DNA of 64,000 bases. Origin: Crambe crambe (Eukaryota; Porifera; Demospongiae; Poecilosclerida; Crambeidae). Shown here in pieces: positions 1 through 11,035 of the stretch. Under the pieces are notes generated by a model. That model saw only the letters and a program-made list of their open reading frames with translations. It was not told where the DNA came from and searched no databases. The DNA lies in assembly GCA_963924555.1 (NCBI GenBank), contig OZ004583.1:8508582-8572581 (forward strand). Direction: 5' to 3'. The position numbers were made by a program, and so were the translations under genes. How positions within the stretch are numbered: position 1 is the first letter of the stretch; each line of letters opens with the position of its first letter.

Positions 1-66
1 GGGAGGGAATTTATGACAGTAAGAGCACTTTTCTCTATGGGAGTAAATGTATTTGGTGGGATATAT
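1..66 (+). repeat. End fragment of dispersed repeat (second copy at 43,704)
   Basis: The first ~65 bases recur almost unchanged at 43704-43769, where they form the right end of an 871-bp insertion. Both copies stop matching just after GGTGGGATA, so this is probably the terminal part of another copy of that repeat, cut by the window edge. Confidence 0.7.
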
Positions 67-300
67 TTGATTTTAGACTATAGTTAGTCACATGCCAGTT
101 ACCTGATTGGTCAGTTAGGGGGACTCTAAATGCTGTTAGAAAACCCAGTAAAGATGGTCATTCCAATTGGTCCAATTCTAGCAATGCATCACAGTGGCCA
201 AGGTTATTGTTTCTAGGTGCGCTCTGGTTCATGTTTGTTGCATTCAAAAACCATGGTTATTGTTTCCAAGTGTGTTTTGAGGAAAGTTAAACAACAACAG

Positions 301-412
301 GATCTATGGTCTATTTAGAAACCTTCGGGCCCTTAGTAGTGCCCCTCGTGCCCTCACTACGCTCGGGATGCTACAGCCCAGGGCTTTCAGGTTTCTAAAT
401 AGACCATAGATC
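301..412. repeat. 112-bp hairpin repeat
   Basis: Arms starting GATCTATGGTCTATTTAGAA and ending with its reverse complement form a 22-bp perfect stem around a GC-richer centre. It resembles in size and design the unrelated hairpin at 42898-43012. A small palindromic MITE or folded element is the simplest reading. Confidence 0.7.
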
Positions 413-1518
413 CCTTGGTCTCTGTATCTAACTATTATTTAGTACCGTCTTAGTACCCACATATTATGGTTGATGACCACTTACCAACATTGCTAGGTTA
501 AGTATATACTTGGTATGTGATTGCCCTTATATTAATTATAATAAATAGATGGGGTCCTTGCTATGCTGATTACATTGGGATGATGGTGAACCTGTATTAA
601 GAGACCACCTCTCTTTAAAGACCATTTGGTTGTGTCCTAATAATGCTCCTACCATACATTTTGACCTCCATTAAAAAGACCACTTTTTGGTGGCCAAGGG
701 ATGTTGCTATTATAGACAGGTTTACAACTGCATGCATTATGTTCCTTGCAGGTAGTGGAAGTGCGGATATGAGACACTTGCCTATGTTTGGAATATTTCT
801 TCTTCAGTGTATTTACTTAATTGTATTATTGTAACAATACCACAGTATTTTGATAAAACATTAGTGACTGTGTACCTATTGCATAATCAGAGTAGCTAGT
901 TCTTAATTGTGTCAGTTTGTTAAACATGTCAAGATCCATACAAGATCAATTCTGAGATATCTAATTCGCTAATAGGCAACTTTAGTCCAAGCTACAAGGA
1001 ATTCAATTAGTAGTAATCAGCACTCATGTCATCACTGGCGTAAAATTTTGGATCGCGCGGACGAATCTTCCATCATCCATAGAAAATAATACAAAAGGCC
1101 CAGATCTTCAAGCATGCTTTTCTGCCGGAAATAATCTATTAAAGGGAATAGGAAAAAATATCGGAAAAGGCCTGCTCAGCATATTCAGGTATTATACGTA
1201 TCAGAAACGCGACTAGGACACACTACCAAGGACACATTAACTCCGTCCTCGTCCTGAGGTATAACCCCATCAACACTAAATTCTAGCTATTACTATACTA
1301 TGCTACTATACTAGAGGGAGGAGCTAGTAATACTGGATGGAGGATGTCATGGATCCACCAGCTAATGTAGATCCACTGGTTGCTGCAGCTAATGAATAGT
1401 AGCTACTGCATACACCTCTTTACTTACTATAATAGTGAGGATAGTACTACATACACCTCTTTACTACTTACAGGCATCCACTATAATAGGATATATTTCA
1501 CCTTGGTATGGCCTCATA
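413..1518. other. Unannotated spacer
   Basis: AT-rich sequence with no recognisable domain. The short open frame at 643-834 has no homology I can recognise and no splice context, so it is not called. Confidence 0.5.
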
Positions 1519-3250
1519 AGCATCACTCTAACATTAACAAGTGCAAACTAATCGTACTTAATTTCTTAGTCATCCTCTGTCGTAAGTGCTACCGGACTAA
1601 GGACACATCGGCTTTAAAACGAGGTATTCCCTCCATAAATTGTCTCCAGCATCACTCTAACAAGTGCAAACTAATCCTATCTTTTATTGTACATATTTCT
1701 ATTCCTTAGTCATCCTCTGGCTCTGTCGTTAGTGCTACCGGATTAAGGACACATCGGTCTTTTAAAACGAGGTATTCCCTCCATAAATTGTCTCCAGCAT
1801 CACTCTAACAAGTGCAAACTAATCCTATCTTTTATTGTACATATTTCTATTCCTTAGTCATCCTCTGGCTCTGTCGTTAGTGCTACCGGATTAAGGACAC
1901 ATCGGTCTTTTAAAACGAGGTATTCCCTCCATAAATTGTCTCCAGCATCACTCTAACAAGTGCAAACTAATCCTATCTTTTATTGTACATATTTCTATTC
2001 CTTAGTCATCCTCTGGCTCTGTCGTTAGTGCTACCGGATTAAGGACACATCGGTCTTTTAAAACGAGGTATTCCCTCCATAAATTGTCTCCAGCATCACT
2101 CTAACAAGTGCCTTTTTTTAATTTTATTGTACATATTTCTATTCCTTAGTCATCCTCTGGCTCTGTCATTAGTGCTACCGGACTAAGGACACATTGGTCT
2201 TTTAAAACGAGGTATTCCCTCCAAATTTTTTATTGTGCAGATTTCTATTTCTCTGGCTCTATCGGAAGTGCTACTGAACTAAGGACACATTGGTACATTC
2301 CACCTTTTAAAACGAGGTATACCCTCCATAAATTGTCTCCAGCATCACTCTAACAAGTGCAAACTAATCCTATTTTTTATTGTATATATTTCTATTTCTT
2401 AGTCATCCTCTGGCTCTGTCGTAAGTGCTACCGGACTAAGGACACATCGATATATTCCACCTTTTAAAACGAGGTATTCCCTCCATAAATTGTCTCCAGC
2501 ATCACTCTAACAAGTGCAAACTAATCCTTATTGTACATATTTCTATTTCTTAGTCATCCTCTGGCTCTATCGTAAGTGCTACCGGACTAAGGACACATCG
2601 GTACATTCCACCTGGTATACCCTCCATAAATTGTCTCCAGCATCAATCTAACAAGTGCAAACTAATCCTATTTTCTATTGTACAGATTTCTATTTCTTAG
2701 TCATCCTCTGGCTCTATCGCAAGTGCTACCGGACTAAGGACACATCGGTATATCCCACCTTTTAAAACGAGGTATTCCCTCCATAACTATCTCCAGCATC
2801 ACTCTAACAAGTGCAAACTAATCCTATTTTTTATTGTACAGATTTCTATTTCTTAGTCATCCTCTGGCTCTATTGTGATACCGGACTAAGGACATATCGG
2901 TATATTTCGCCTTTTAAAATCCATAAATTGTCTCCAGCAACACTCTAACAAGTGCAATTTTTTATTGTGCAGATTTCTATTTCTCTGGCTCTATCGTAAG
3001 TGCTACCGGACTAAGGACACATCGATATATTCCACCTTTTAAAATGAGGTATTCCCTCCATAAATTATCTCCAACCAAGTACAAACTAAGACTTGTTTTA
3101 CTCATACAGGTTTCTATTTTTCATTCTCTGGCTCTGCTACTACACAAGGTATGCCCTCTATAAATTGTCTCCAGCATTGCTATTTTTTGATAGCTTAGTC
3201 ATCCTATGGTGTGGCCTCCATGAATTATCTCCAGCATCACTCTAACAATG
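1519..3250. repeat. 148-bp tandem satellite, about 12 units
   Basis: The landmark AAAACGAGGTATTCCCTCC starts at about 1616, 1764, 1912 and 2060, an exact 148-bp period. Later units (2204, 2309, 2466 onward) vary from about 105 to 157 bp through internal deletions. The first units are nearly identical and the last (after ~2900) are strongly decayed, the usual edge degeneration of an array. No coding signal. Confidence 0.92.
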
Positions 3251-4454
3251 TTTCAGTCCAAATCCCTTCCAGGCATGTCCTTCCTAAGCTCTTTCTCTGT
3301 CCAAACACTTTGATTGATGTGAAATGGGTGATTCTGAGACTAAGAACATATTTCTATTCCACACATGTCATATACTGTCCCGAACATGCACTTGAACAGT
3401 GGAAAACTTTTTTTCAGTCCATAGATGTAGAGTCGTTGAATCTATATTCATTACCAGTCTGCTGTCTACTACGTATACCAGGTACGTCCTTCTTAAACTG
3501 TCATCACTAACATTGACTTAAACTATTTCAGAAGGTGTGGAATGAGCTCGAGGGTGAAGTATCGTGCATCAAAACTTGGTTGTAGGAGAACACTGATTAA
3601 CTGTTGTTCAGTCATTTTATGAGAGTGCTATTGGCTCCTTTGTATACGTATATCATTGTGTTGTTCATTGTAAGAGTCTATCTACGTTTGCGCTTATAAA
3701 CAATCATGCACGATCCATTTTTTCATGCCTATGGAGGTGAAATGTCCCTAATGGTGTTGTTTGATTATTCGATATGATAGGTGTGGTCACACAAAGGTGC
3801 GTGGATGCTCATTTTGATGTTGCCAAGTAGTAGGATTAGTAGCGTTAGTCTACAAACTTCATCTTTATAGCTAGCACTAATACTTCAATCACATTGGGAT
3901 CGGGTATGCCCCCCTGGTGGTACGCCATGTAATCAGCTTAGATGGGGTTATTTTTCCCACCCAAAGAGTATGTGATAGAGTACTGTGTAAAGGTCCCGGT
4001 GTCACGATTTGACCTTCCTAGTACCAAAACTACACTCTCCATGAGCAAAAATCTTATTATCGGCATTGTGGAGGAAAAAACCACTACAGTGTAGTACATG
4101 ATGTTATGTGAAATCTGTCACAGTTACATAAATCGACTGTTACACCGACATTAATGAGTCTGTGGTCACCAAATCGTGTCACAGCCTTTCTACTCACCCA
4201 ATCTACCCATGACAACATAATTGTGTGTTAACCCCTTAAGGTTTCCGAAATACTCTGCAGGCTCCTACAAGTTTGGCTTCATATAGTGTGCCTTTTTTCC
4301 TCCTATAGGCTAGCACATTGCCCAGTGATATGTAAATGAATACCTGGTTGAGGGCTAGCAGCAGAAGGGTCAGGTACTGGATATTTTTCAGGTGGATATT
4401 CTTAATAGCTATCTTTATATCATTCTGATGCATATGATTGACCACTATGTGCCA
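3251..4454. other. Unannotated spacer
   Basis: No recognisable gene, tRNA or repeat boundary. The open frames at 3211-3510 (+) and 4236-4547 (-) run into the satellite and the MITE respectively and show no known motif. Confidence 0.5.
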
Positions 4455-4920
4455 TTCGGCTCGTGAAATATCTCGCCGTATCTCACAGCTGACGAGTGTA
4501 ATAAGTGATTTATTCTTACAGTACACAACATATGTCACAACTAACAAGTCTAAGGAGTGTTTATAGCCATCATATAAACATACGTCTGTAGGAAGCCGTT
4601 ATGAGAACCTGTAATACTCACCACGAAGCACTTTAGATAAGCCTAGCAGCCTACCGGGCCCTACAAACAACTAATGCACTTCGATAAACCGCTGTAAGAT
4701 TCAATTAAGCTTCCCTATCATCTTCAGAAATGTCGGCCAAAAAGGTTACTAGGCCAGTCTGCGCATGCGTAGTATACCGTTGAATATAGCCGTTGAATAT
4801 GGGGATTTATTCAACGGCTCGTCTATGGGGAAAATGTACTAGTGGGCGTGGTCTGTAAGAATAAATAAGACTTATTACACGAGTCAGCGTGAGATATGGG
4901 GAGATATTTCACGAGCCGAA
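4455..4920. mobile_element. MITE copy 1 with ~65-bp TIRs (empty reference copy)
   Basis: The left end TTCGGCTCGTGAAATATCTC and the right end, its near reverse complement, extend as imperfect inverted repeats of about 65 bp reaching the word TTCTTACAG on each side. There is no coding capacity. The interior matches 7103-9829, which carries two extra insertions, so this copy serves as the empty site for both. It abuts the 2,181-bp element at 4922. Confidence 0.85.
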
Positions 4921-4921
4921 G

Positions 4922-7102
4922 CAGTCTAATCGCCAGTGGACGTAATTAATTACCACGTATTAGCGATGACGTCATAAATTGTAGTCGAAAAACAGAAATT
5001 GTGCGGGTGTTTTGTATGGACTGTAACTGCCTCTTAGAAGCCGAAGAAGCAATATGGAGAGCACTTTCTGCTAAAGATGAAACCTAGGTAAGTATTACTG
5101 CACAGTAAACATTGTTGCAAGCTATAAACAGGCAGAAAATTCAGCTATATGTTGCCTCTGTTGCTTGGCTAGTTTCATCACGTCATAGTGTTTCTTGCTA
5201 GAATTTTCGTTCCTAGCAGTGGACACTTCAGATTCTAGCTGGATCCTGTGTAGCATTGCTTGTATAATATACAGTAGCAATTTTGTGGATGTAAGTATTG
5301 CAAAATGCAAATGTCACACCCATTCATCCTGTCTTTCATTTAGTTCATGTTCTTCATCACTCTCTATATTATCTCCTATCAATTCTTCGTTCTGTTTCTG
5401 AAGTCCATCAATGTTTACAGCTCCATCACTGCTTCAGGATGATTGAGACTGTTGTCATAGCTATTTAAACAGTTGACACACTTGCATCCTGGTCCACATT
5501 TGTATGCTTGTCAATTTTCAGCCACACCCATTGAAACAAAATCCTGAACTCTTGCCATGTTTTCAGGAACGTCTAAGACACTTTGGACTTTTCCATCCAA
5601 CCATTTCCAGCTATATAGGTAAATGTATGTGTGTCAGTGAGCTAGAAATCGAATCTTAATTACATTTCTCAAACAGCTAACTTACCTGGAAGATCAATGT
5701 CGTTGGAAGTTGCATGATGCCACATCTCTAATACCACAGGGAGCGATTCCAGTGGAGCTTTAGAGCTTCGGTAGAGGGCATGGTCATGTCTGCTCACTCC
5801 CACACTGTTCTCCTGATGATAGTGCAAGTCATGGAGAGACTCTGATTTCATTGAATAAAAGAGGGTGATTGGTGAAGATTGGATAAATATACTCTAAAAT
5901 ATCCACAGCCAACAAGTCGGAGGGAAGGGGAGGCAGGATCTGCTGTCACTTGTCCTAGTGAACCACACAGTGTTTCATTATTGATGAAGGAGAAAAATAA
6001 TAGAATGTAGAGAGAAAACTGGTATTCCCGATCCCATGAAAAAGGAGTACAGACATTAAGTGTGGTAGTAGCTCTTCTGTGATAGTGTTCAAAGAGAGAT
6101 AAGGGCATTCTGATTCAGGAACCTATAGCATCTTTAGGATGAAAATCTTACTCCCAGGAAACATAATAGTATCAAACGTATGTGATACACATCTGTACCT
6201 ATCAAGAGAGAATATCAACCTTATCTGGGGTTGGCCTGGGGTATTAAAAGATTGGTGGTGCTGTATGTCAGTTTTTTACAGTTCTGAATACAATAAATTG
6301 TTTCTGTTCGTAGCTACCTGCTTGGTTGGGCAGCCATCAAGGATGGAAATTTTTAATGTTAGCTAAGGGTTTTCCTTTTGATTTGCTTCATGGAAGCCTG
6401 GCAGAGGTATCCGTGTCTGAAAGTGTCCCATGATGATTAATAGTCAATCAATATTTTTAAGTGTGTATCTGAATGATCACTGCTTACAGAGTGACATGGT
6501 CCATGGGCAAGGGTTGTCATTGCTATAGTGTGTGTATAGCTATAGTAAAAGATTTGGATGGACTACTGCTAGCTAATAGCTAATACCAACACACCATTCT
6601 TATTCAGTAGGCCATTATATTCAATGAACAGTATAGCTTCAAGCTATGAGTAGCATTCAAAGGCTCTATAAAGCAAAGGCTGTATTACAGACATGCACTA
6701 ATGGACAGTTAATTTTATTACGCATAACATGCCACTTATAATAGGAGGAGCTCTACATACCTTCGAAGTAGTGGCAGGAAGTGTGAAATACAAATGTCAC
6801 AGCCCACAACACGATTGATTATCACAACATCAAAGACCACAAAAATGTAGCAGCTGCTTCGCGCGTGCAGCTGCATTTGCTATAAAAATTATAGTGGAGT
6901 TAGTACCGTGCAAGGTGCAGCTACAGGCAGCTTTATGCCTTCTGTAAAGGGAAAATCTCGGCACTACAACTAAAAGAAGTGAATTTGACCACAAATACTC
7001 TCTCCGGATACTTCCGTAAACTGGTGAGTGATAAAAGTGCGTGTCTGTGCAATTAAAGTTGTATTAGCCCTATGGGCCTCGCCAACGCTGGCGATTAGAC
7101 TG
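4922..7102 (-). mobile_element. 2,181-bp TIR element, copy A
   Basis: Terminal inverted repeat CAGTCTAATCGCCAG at both ends, flanked by a GAAG duplication (4918-4921 and 7103-7106). It is the reverse complement of 22918-25098, with exactly the same length and no difference noticed in the parts compared. Coding potential reads on the minus strand: two short open exon-like segments (5848-6108, 5669-5851), then a half cysteine cluster CGPGCKCVNC near 5480 typical of tesmin/TSO1-like CXC domains. The frame around that motif is broken by stops, so this looks like a degenerate or non-autonomous element. Superfamily not assigned. Confidence 0.85.
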
Positions 7103-7376
7103 GAAGGCGAGTGAAATATCTCGCCATATCTCACAGCTGACGAGTGTAATAAGTGATTTATTCTTACAGTGCACTACATATGTCACAACTAACAAGTCTA
7201 AGGAGTGTTTATAGCCGTCATATAAACATACGTCTGTAGGAAGCTGTTATGAGAACCTGTAATATCACCACGAAGCACTTTAGATAAGCCTAGCAGCCCA
7301 CCAGGCCCTACAAATAACTAATGCACTTTGACAAACCGCTGTAAGATTCAATTAAGCTTGCCTATCATCTTCAGAA

Positions 7377-9143
7377 ATGTCGGCCAAAAAGGTTAACCGG
7401 GAGGCCATGTTTGTGGAGACTCGTAACCGCATCCCCACCCTTTCTGCCTGGATTGAAGCATGCTATTCCTGCCAACCTTTCCTCTTCATGGGCAAAGAAA
7501 CCATCCGCAGCTCCTGTGGTGTGCAGCAAGGGGACCCCCTAGGTCCATTGGGGTTTGCCTTATCTCTCCACCCTCTGATAGAGAAGATCAGGGATGAAGT
7601 CCCTGGCCTCTCCCTCAATGCTTGGTACCTCGATGACGGCACCCTCATGGGTCACCCCGAGGACCTGGCTGCTGCCCTCCAAATCGTTGAGAGAGAGGGC
7701 CCCCTCTTGGGCCTCCACCTTAACAGAGGAAAGTCTCTTCTCTTCATTCCCAAGGAAGCGGATCATTCGCAATCTCCACTACCAGCCGACATTCCCATCA
7801 CACGACGGGGCTTCTCCCTCCTTGGCTGCCCCATTGGACCACCTCATTTCTGTGAGGAAATCTTTCAGGCTAGGCCGACAAAAGTGAGGACTTCCCTGGG
7901 TGCTCTGCGAGACTTAGGTGACTCCCAAGCAGAGATTACTCTCCTACGTTCCTGTCTCGCACTCCCCAAGGTCTCTTTTGTCCTCCGAGCCTGTCCTCCC
8001 AGCCATATACAGCAATCCTCGTGTGATTTCGACCAAGCCATCTGTGACACCCTGGAATCTATCGTGGGTGGTCTGTTGTCAGATTGGTCATGGCTTAAGG
8101 CAAGCCTCCCCAGCAGTCATGGTGGCCTTAATCTTCGCAGTGCCTCACTACATGCTCCAGCTGCTTTTTTGGCCTCTAGCACAGCCTCCAAGCATCTGGT
8201 GGAGCGCATCCTTGGTCACCCGCCTAGCTCCACACTCCACACCGTCCCTGCCGTGAAGGCCCTTGCCACCACAGCAGCCCGTTCTGACTGGCAAAATATT
8301 GATGATATCGATGTCCCTCTACGGCAACGCTCTCTTTCCCACAGCATTGATGAGGCCTCCTTCCAGAACTTACTCTCTTCTGCCCCCACCATCCGCTCAC
8401 GAGCTCTGGCATACTCTTCAAGTCTGCCTCATGCAGGGGACTGGCTTAATGTGGTGCCATCAACATCACTGGGTCTTCACCTTCAAGACAGAGAATTCCA
8501 ATGCTGCCTGCGGTACTGGCTGGGAATTCCTCTCCAAAGTAATCCACTTCCTTGCCCAGAATGCCGGGACACTGCTGACATCTTTGGTGATCACCAGGTT
8601 GGGTGTAGTGGAAACGGTGACCGCATTTCCCGGCATAATGCCATACGTGACGTGGTCTTCTCTGCAGCCCAGTCTGCAGCCTTGGCCCCTTCCAAGGAGA
8701 CCCCTGGCCTCCTTGCCAGCTCCCTCTCTCGCCCAGCTGATGTCCTTCTACCCAATTGGAAAGGGGGCTGTCCTGCAGCTCTGGATGTCCATGTAATCAG
8801 CCCCCTGCAGCAGCAGACCCTAAATGAAGCCTCCTTCACCCCAGGCCATGCCCTTCAGGTGGGAGTGAACCGCAAGCTAGCATCCTCTTTATCAGCTTGC
8901 CGCTCGGCAGGCTTGCACTTCATTCCTCTGGTAGCAGAAACATTAGGGGGCCTTGCTGAGGACACAATTCAAACTGTTCGCTCCATTGGCAAGGCCATCG
9001 CAGACAGAGTGGGTATTACAGATTCCTCCAACTCTTCCAAGCACCTCTTTGGTCGACTAGCCATCGCCCTGTGGCGTGGCAACGCCTGTTTATGGCTACA
9101 TCGCCTCCCAACTCTCCCCCCCTCTCTAGACGGAGTGCCATGA
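7377..9143 (+). CDS. Reverse transcriptase (partial) with C-terminal nuclease-like domain
   Basis: An open frame of 588 codons whose first six codons come from the MITE and are fused by chance to the retroelement. RT motifs: QQGDPLGPLGF (residues ~50-60) and the catalytic YLDD (84-87). A CCHC-type cluster (C-x2-C...H...C) lies near residues 392-412, followed by RPADV (~452) and LDVHV (~470), arranged like the restriction-endonuclease-like domain of early-branching non-LTR elements (CRE/NeSL/R2 type); that assignment is from family knowledge. RT fingers, the N-terminal region and any 5' UTR are missing, so it cannot be an active element. GC content is clearly higher than the surroundings, consistent with recent arrival. 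Confidence 0.85.
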   Translation: MSAKKVNREAMFVETRNRIPTLSAWIEACYSCQPFLFMGKETIRSSCGVQQGDPLGPLGFALSLHPLIEKIRDEVPGLSLNAWYLDDGTLMGHPEDLAAALQIVEREGPLLGLHLNRGKSLLFIPKEADHSQSPLPADIPITRRGFSLLGCPIGPPHFCEEIFQARPTKVRTSLGALRDLGDSQAEITLLRSCLALPKVSFVLRACPPSHIQQSSCDFDQAICDTLESIVGGLLSDWSWLKASLPSSHGGLNLRSASLHAPAAFLASSTASKHLVERILGHPPSSTLHTVPAVKALATTAARSDWQNIDDIDVPLRQRSLSHSIDEASFQNLLSSAPTIRSRALAYSSSLPHAGDWLNVVPSTSLGLHLQDREFQCCLRYWLGIPLQSNPLPCPECRDTADIFGDHQVGCSGNGDRISRHNAIRDVVFSAAQSAALAPSKETPGLLASSLSRPADVLLPNWKGGCPAALDVHVISPLQQQTLNEASFTPGHALQVGVNRKLASSLSACRSAGLHFIPLVAETLGGLAEDTIQTVRSIGKAIADRVGITDSSNSSKHLFGRLAIALWRGNACLWLHRLPTLPPSLDGVP

Positions 9144-9199
9144 CTTGGACTTGTTTGTTTGTCTGTGTATAATCGAATTCCATTATTAAAAAAATATTA
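7396..9199 (+). mobile_element. 5'-truncated non-LTR retrotransposon
   Basis: Compared with the empty sequence at 4738-4755, this block sits between AAAAAGGTTA and CTAGG. The 3' end has a short UTR and an A-rich tail (ATTATTAAAAAAATATTA). Only a 3-bp TTA can be shared between the borders, so any target duplication is at most 3 bp. The 5' end begins in the middle of the reverse transcriptase, the usual outcome of incomplete reverse transcription. Confidence 0.85.
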
Positions 9200-9237
9200 C
9201 TAGGCTAGTCTGCGCATGCGTAGTCTACCGTTGAATA

Positions 9238-9747
9238 CCGTAATCGTATAAATTTTCGATGGGGTTTTATTTTCGTTTTTTTCGTAGTCGATCAGAATCC
9301 TCGAAAATAATAAACGAAGTCTTAGTACTATGACGTCATATATGACGACGATGCGCATGCGTGTGCGATGCGATATCGATAGCAGCTGGAAAAAAACCTG
9401 GAGCAGATAGTCCGTGAGACGAAAGTATCATGCTTCATTACCGGGATCATGGCCGTTACCTGTCTCTCTTCTACAACGAAGCGTCTCGGCTTCCGTAGCA
9501 GTCTAGATTTTAGTCTGGCGTCGCCAGCCTGGCCTTCTTTTGGGGGGACTATCTAGATTTCTCTGTAGTAGCCACGAATATAGCCATCATCACTCGGCCC
9601 CAGCAGCAGGCAATGATATAGCTATTTTGCGCATGCATTATCTTCCATGTGCTTGCTACGAAAATTAGACCTGCGGAAATTTTTTATTATAGGAACAGCT
9701 CCGGAAATCACGAAATTTTAAACCTCCGAAAATTTATACGATTACGG
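9238..9747. mobile_element. 510-bp MITE with perfect TIRs and TA duplication
   Basis: Ends CCGTAATCGTATAAATTTTC... and its exact reverse complement (21-bp TIR), flanked by TA on both sides. The empty site is visible at 4785-4800 in MITE copy 1, which carries a single TA. TIR plus TA duplication points to mobilisation by a Tc1/mariner-type transposase. No ORF inside. Confidence 0.92.
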
Positions 9748-9829
9748 TATAGCCGTTGAATATGGGGATTTATTCAACGGCTCGTCTATGGGGAAAATGT
9801 ACTAGTGGGCGTGGTCTGTAAGAATAAAT

Positions 9830-10289
9830 ATATATATCTAGGTCTACACTCCAAAATGCCCCAGGCGTACGTATGGTACGGTACGTGTCCTTGTATAGTA
9901 GCGCCTGCGCGTGCATAATGCGCATGCTCCAATAATTGTACTCGACATGCAAGCGATTTTTTCTACAGCCTTTTATCATAAAGGCGCTAGGCTTATCAAA
10001 GTGAATTGTAGGCGCTTGGCTTATCTAAGTGCTTGTGGTAAGTATTTACAGCTTTTGATGCATGGAGCTTTCTGGTTGGAACCACCACTTACATGACTTC
10101 TTGTCTCTAATGCAATATCAAGCACTGGAGCCTATCATGCTACTTACTCACTATCTAAAGCTAAAGTAGTAGTAGCTTATCTGATACATATAAACTAAAC
10201 AGCAAAATCTTCTAAAGAGTTGTAGCACTTGCTTGCTCGCTCGCTGTCAACTGAATGTTGAACATTGCCCTAGTCTAGTATATCTATGA
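9830..10289. other. Spacer with a small inverted homology
   Basis: About 60 bp around 9985-10045 (GGCGCTAGGCTTATC...) resembles the reverse complement of 12728-12775. No gene recognised; the 61-codon open frame at 9911-10096 has no known motif. Confidence 0.45.
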
Positions 10290-10595
10290 CAGAGCTAAGT
10301 ACTGACTATGTGCAGGATGAGAATTCTGTACTGAGGAATGATTTCAATAATCTGACCAGAAGAAATAGCTAGCTGAACAGCTCTAGCTAGCGCGCACCTA
10401 CGTGGCCCCGCCCTTAAAATGGCGAAGAAAGATTAGCTAGTGCTCTATAATCACTGAATTGTGAAATGGAACTGTAGTGAAAACTAATAGCAAAAGATCA
10501 GCCTCTAGGTGCTGCTCTAACAGATGGCCCGAACAGAATTCTGATGACTATAGCCAGTAAGTCAGTACGTCGATCTTATTTATCATTATTATGTT
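10290..10595. repeat. Left inverted end of large repeat W
   Basis: Starts CAGAGCTAAGTACTGACTAT. Its reverse complement occurs as 42332-42203 plus 37938-37790, interrupted by element Y. A more diverged copy in the same orientation lies at about 11740-12060 and again at about 37000-37310. These are candidate terminal inverted repeats of a 32-kb complex; no target duplication found. Confidence 0.7.
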
Positions 10596-10598
10596 AAA

Positions 10599-11035
10599 TG
10601 AATGCAAAAAATTTCTTCGAAATAAAAATGTGAAGTAGGGATGCTATTATAACTGCAGCTTCATTATGAAACCAAGTACTGCAGCATCGAAGCAGTATGG
10701 CCCAAAAATCTAGCTGGAATATGTATTATAACTGCATGCAAGAGAGTGAACTTAGTGAAGTGACCCTTACCCATCATCAAGTACGAGATACTATTCCTAC
10801 TTCACTCCCATGATCAAGGGCCAAGGGAGTGAAGTAGGAATAGTATCTCGTACTTGATGATGGGTAAGGGTCACTTCACTAAGTTCACTCTCTTGCATGC
10901 AGTTATAATACATATTCCAGCTAGATTTTTGGGCCATACTGCTTCGATGCTGCAGTACTTGGTTTCATAATGAAGCTGCAGTTATAATAGCATCCCTACT
11001 TCACATTTTTATTTCGAAGAAATTTTTTGCATTCA
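10599..11035. mobile_element. 437-bp foldback (hairpin) element, copy 1
   Basis: Near-perfect palindrome: two arms of about 211 bp around a 15-nt loop (10810-10824). Outer ends are TGAATGCAAAAAATTTCTTC and complement. Related hairpins are at 12920-13046 plus 35975-36290 (split copy) and 45972-46492. No ORF. A transcript would be almost entirely double-stranded. Confidence 0.92.

Larger units (their letters stand above)
7103..9829. mobile_element. MITE copy 2, interrupted twice and 3'-truncated
   Basis: Matches copy 1 (4455-4920) from GGCGAGTGAAATATC up to GTAAGAATAAAT, where it stops; the right TIR is missing. Two insertions absent from copy 1 sit inside it: a non-LTR fragment at 7396-9199 and a TA-flanked MITE at 9238-9747. 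Before the 2,181-bp element arrived, copies 1 and 2 were separated by only a few bases. Confidence 0.82.

Noticed and set aside
1519-3250. CRISPR-like array
   Set aside because: The whole 148-bp unit is repeated with no unique spacers, in an intron-containing genome; it is a satellite. The same applies to the 150-bp, 10-bp and 9-bp arrays.
7463-8839. Frames of 61-177 codons on both strands within the reverse transcriptase gene
   Set aside because: They are alternative-frame shadows of the GC-rich RT coding sequence and carry no motifs.
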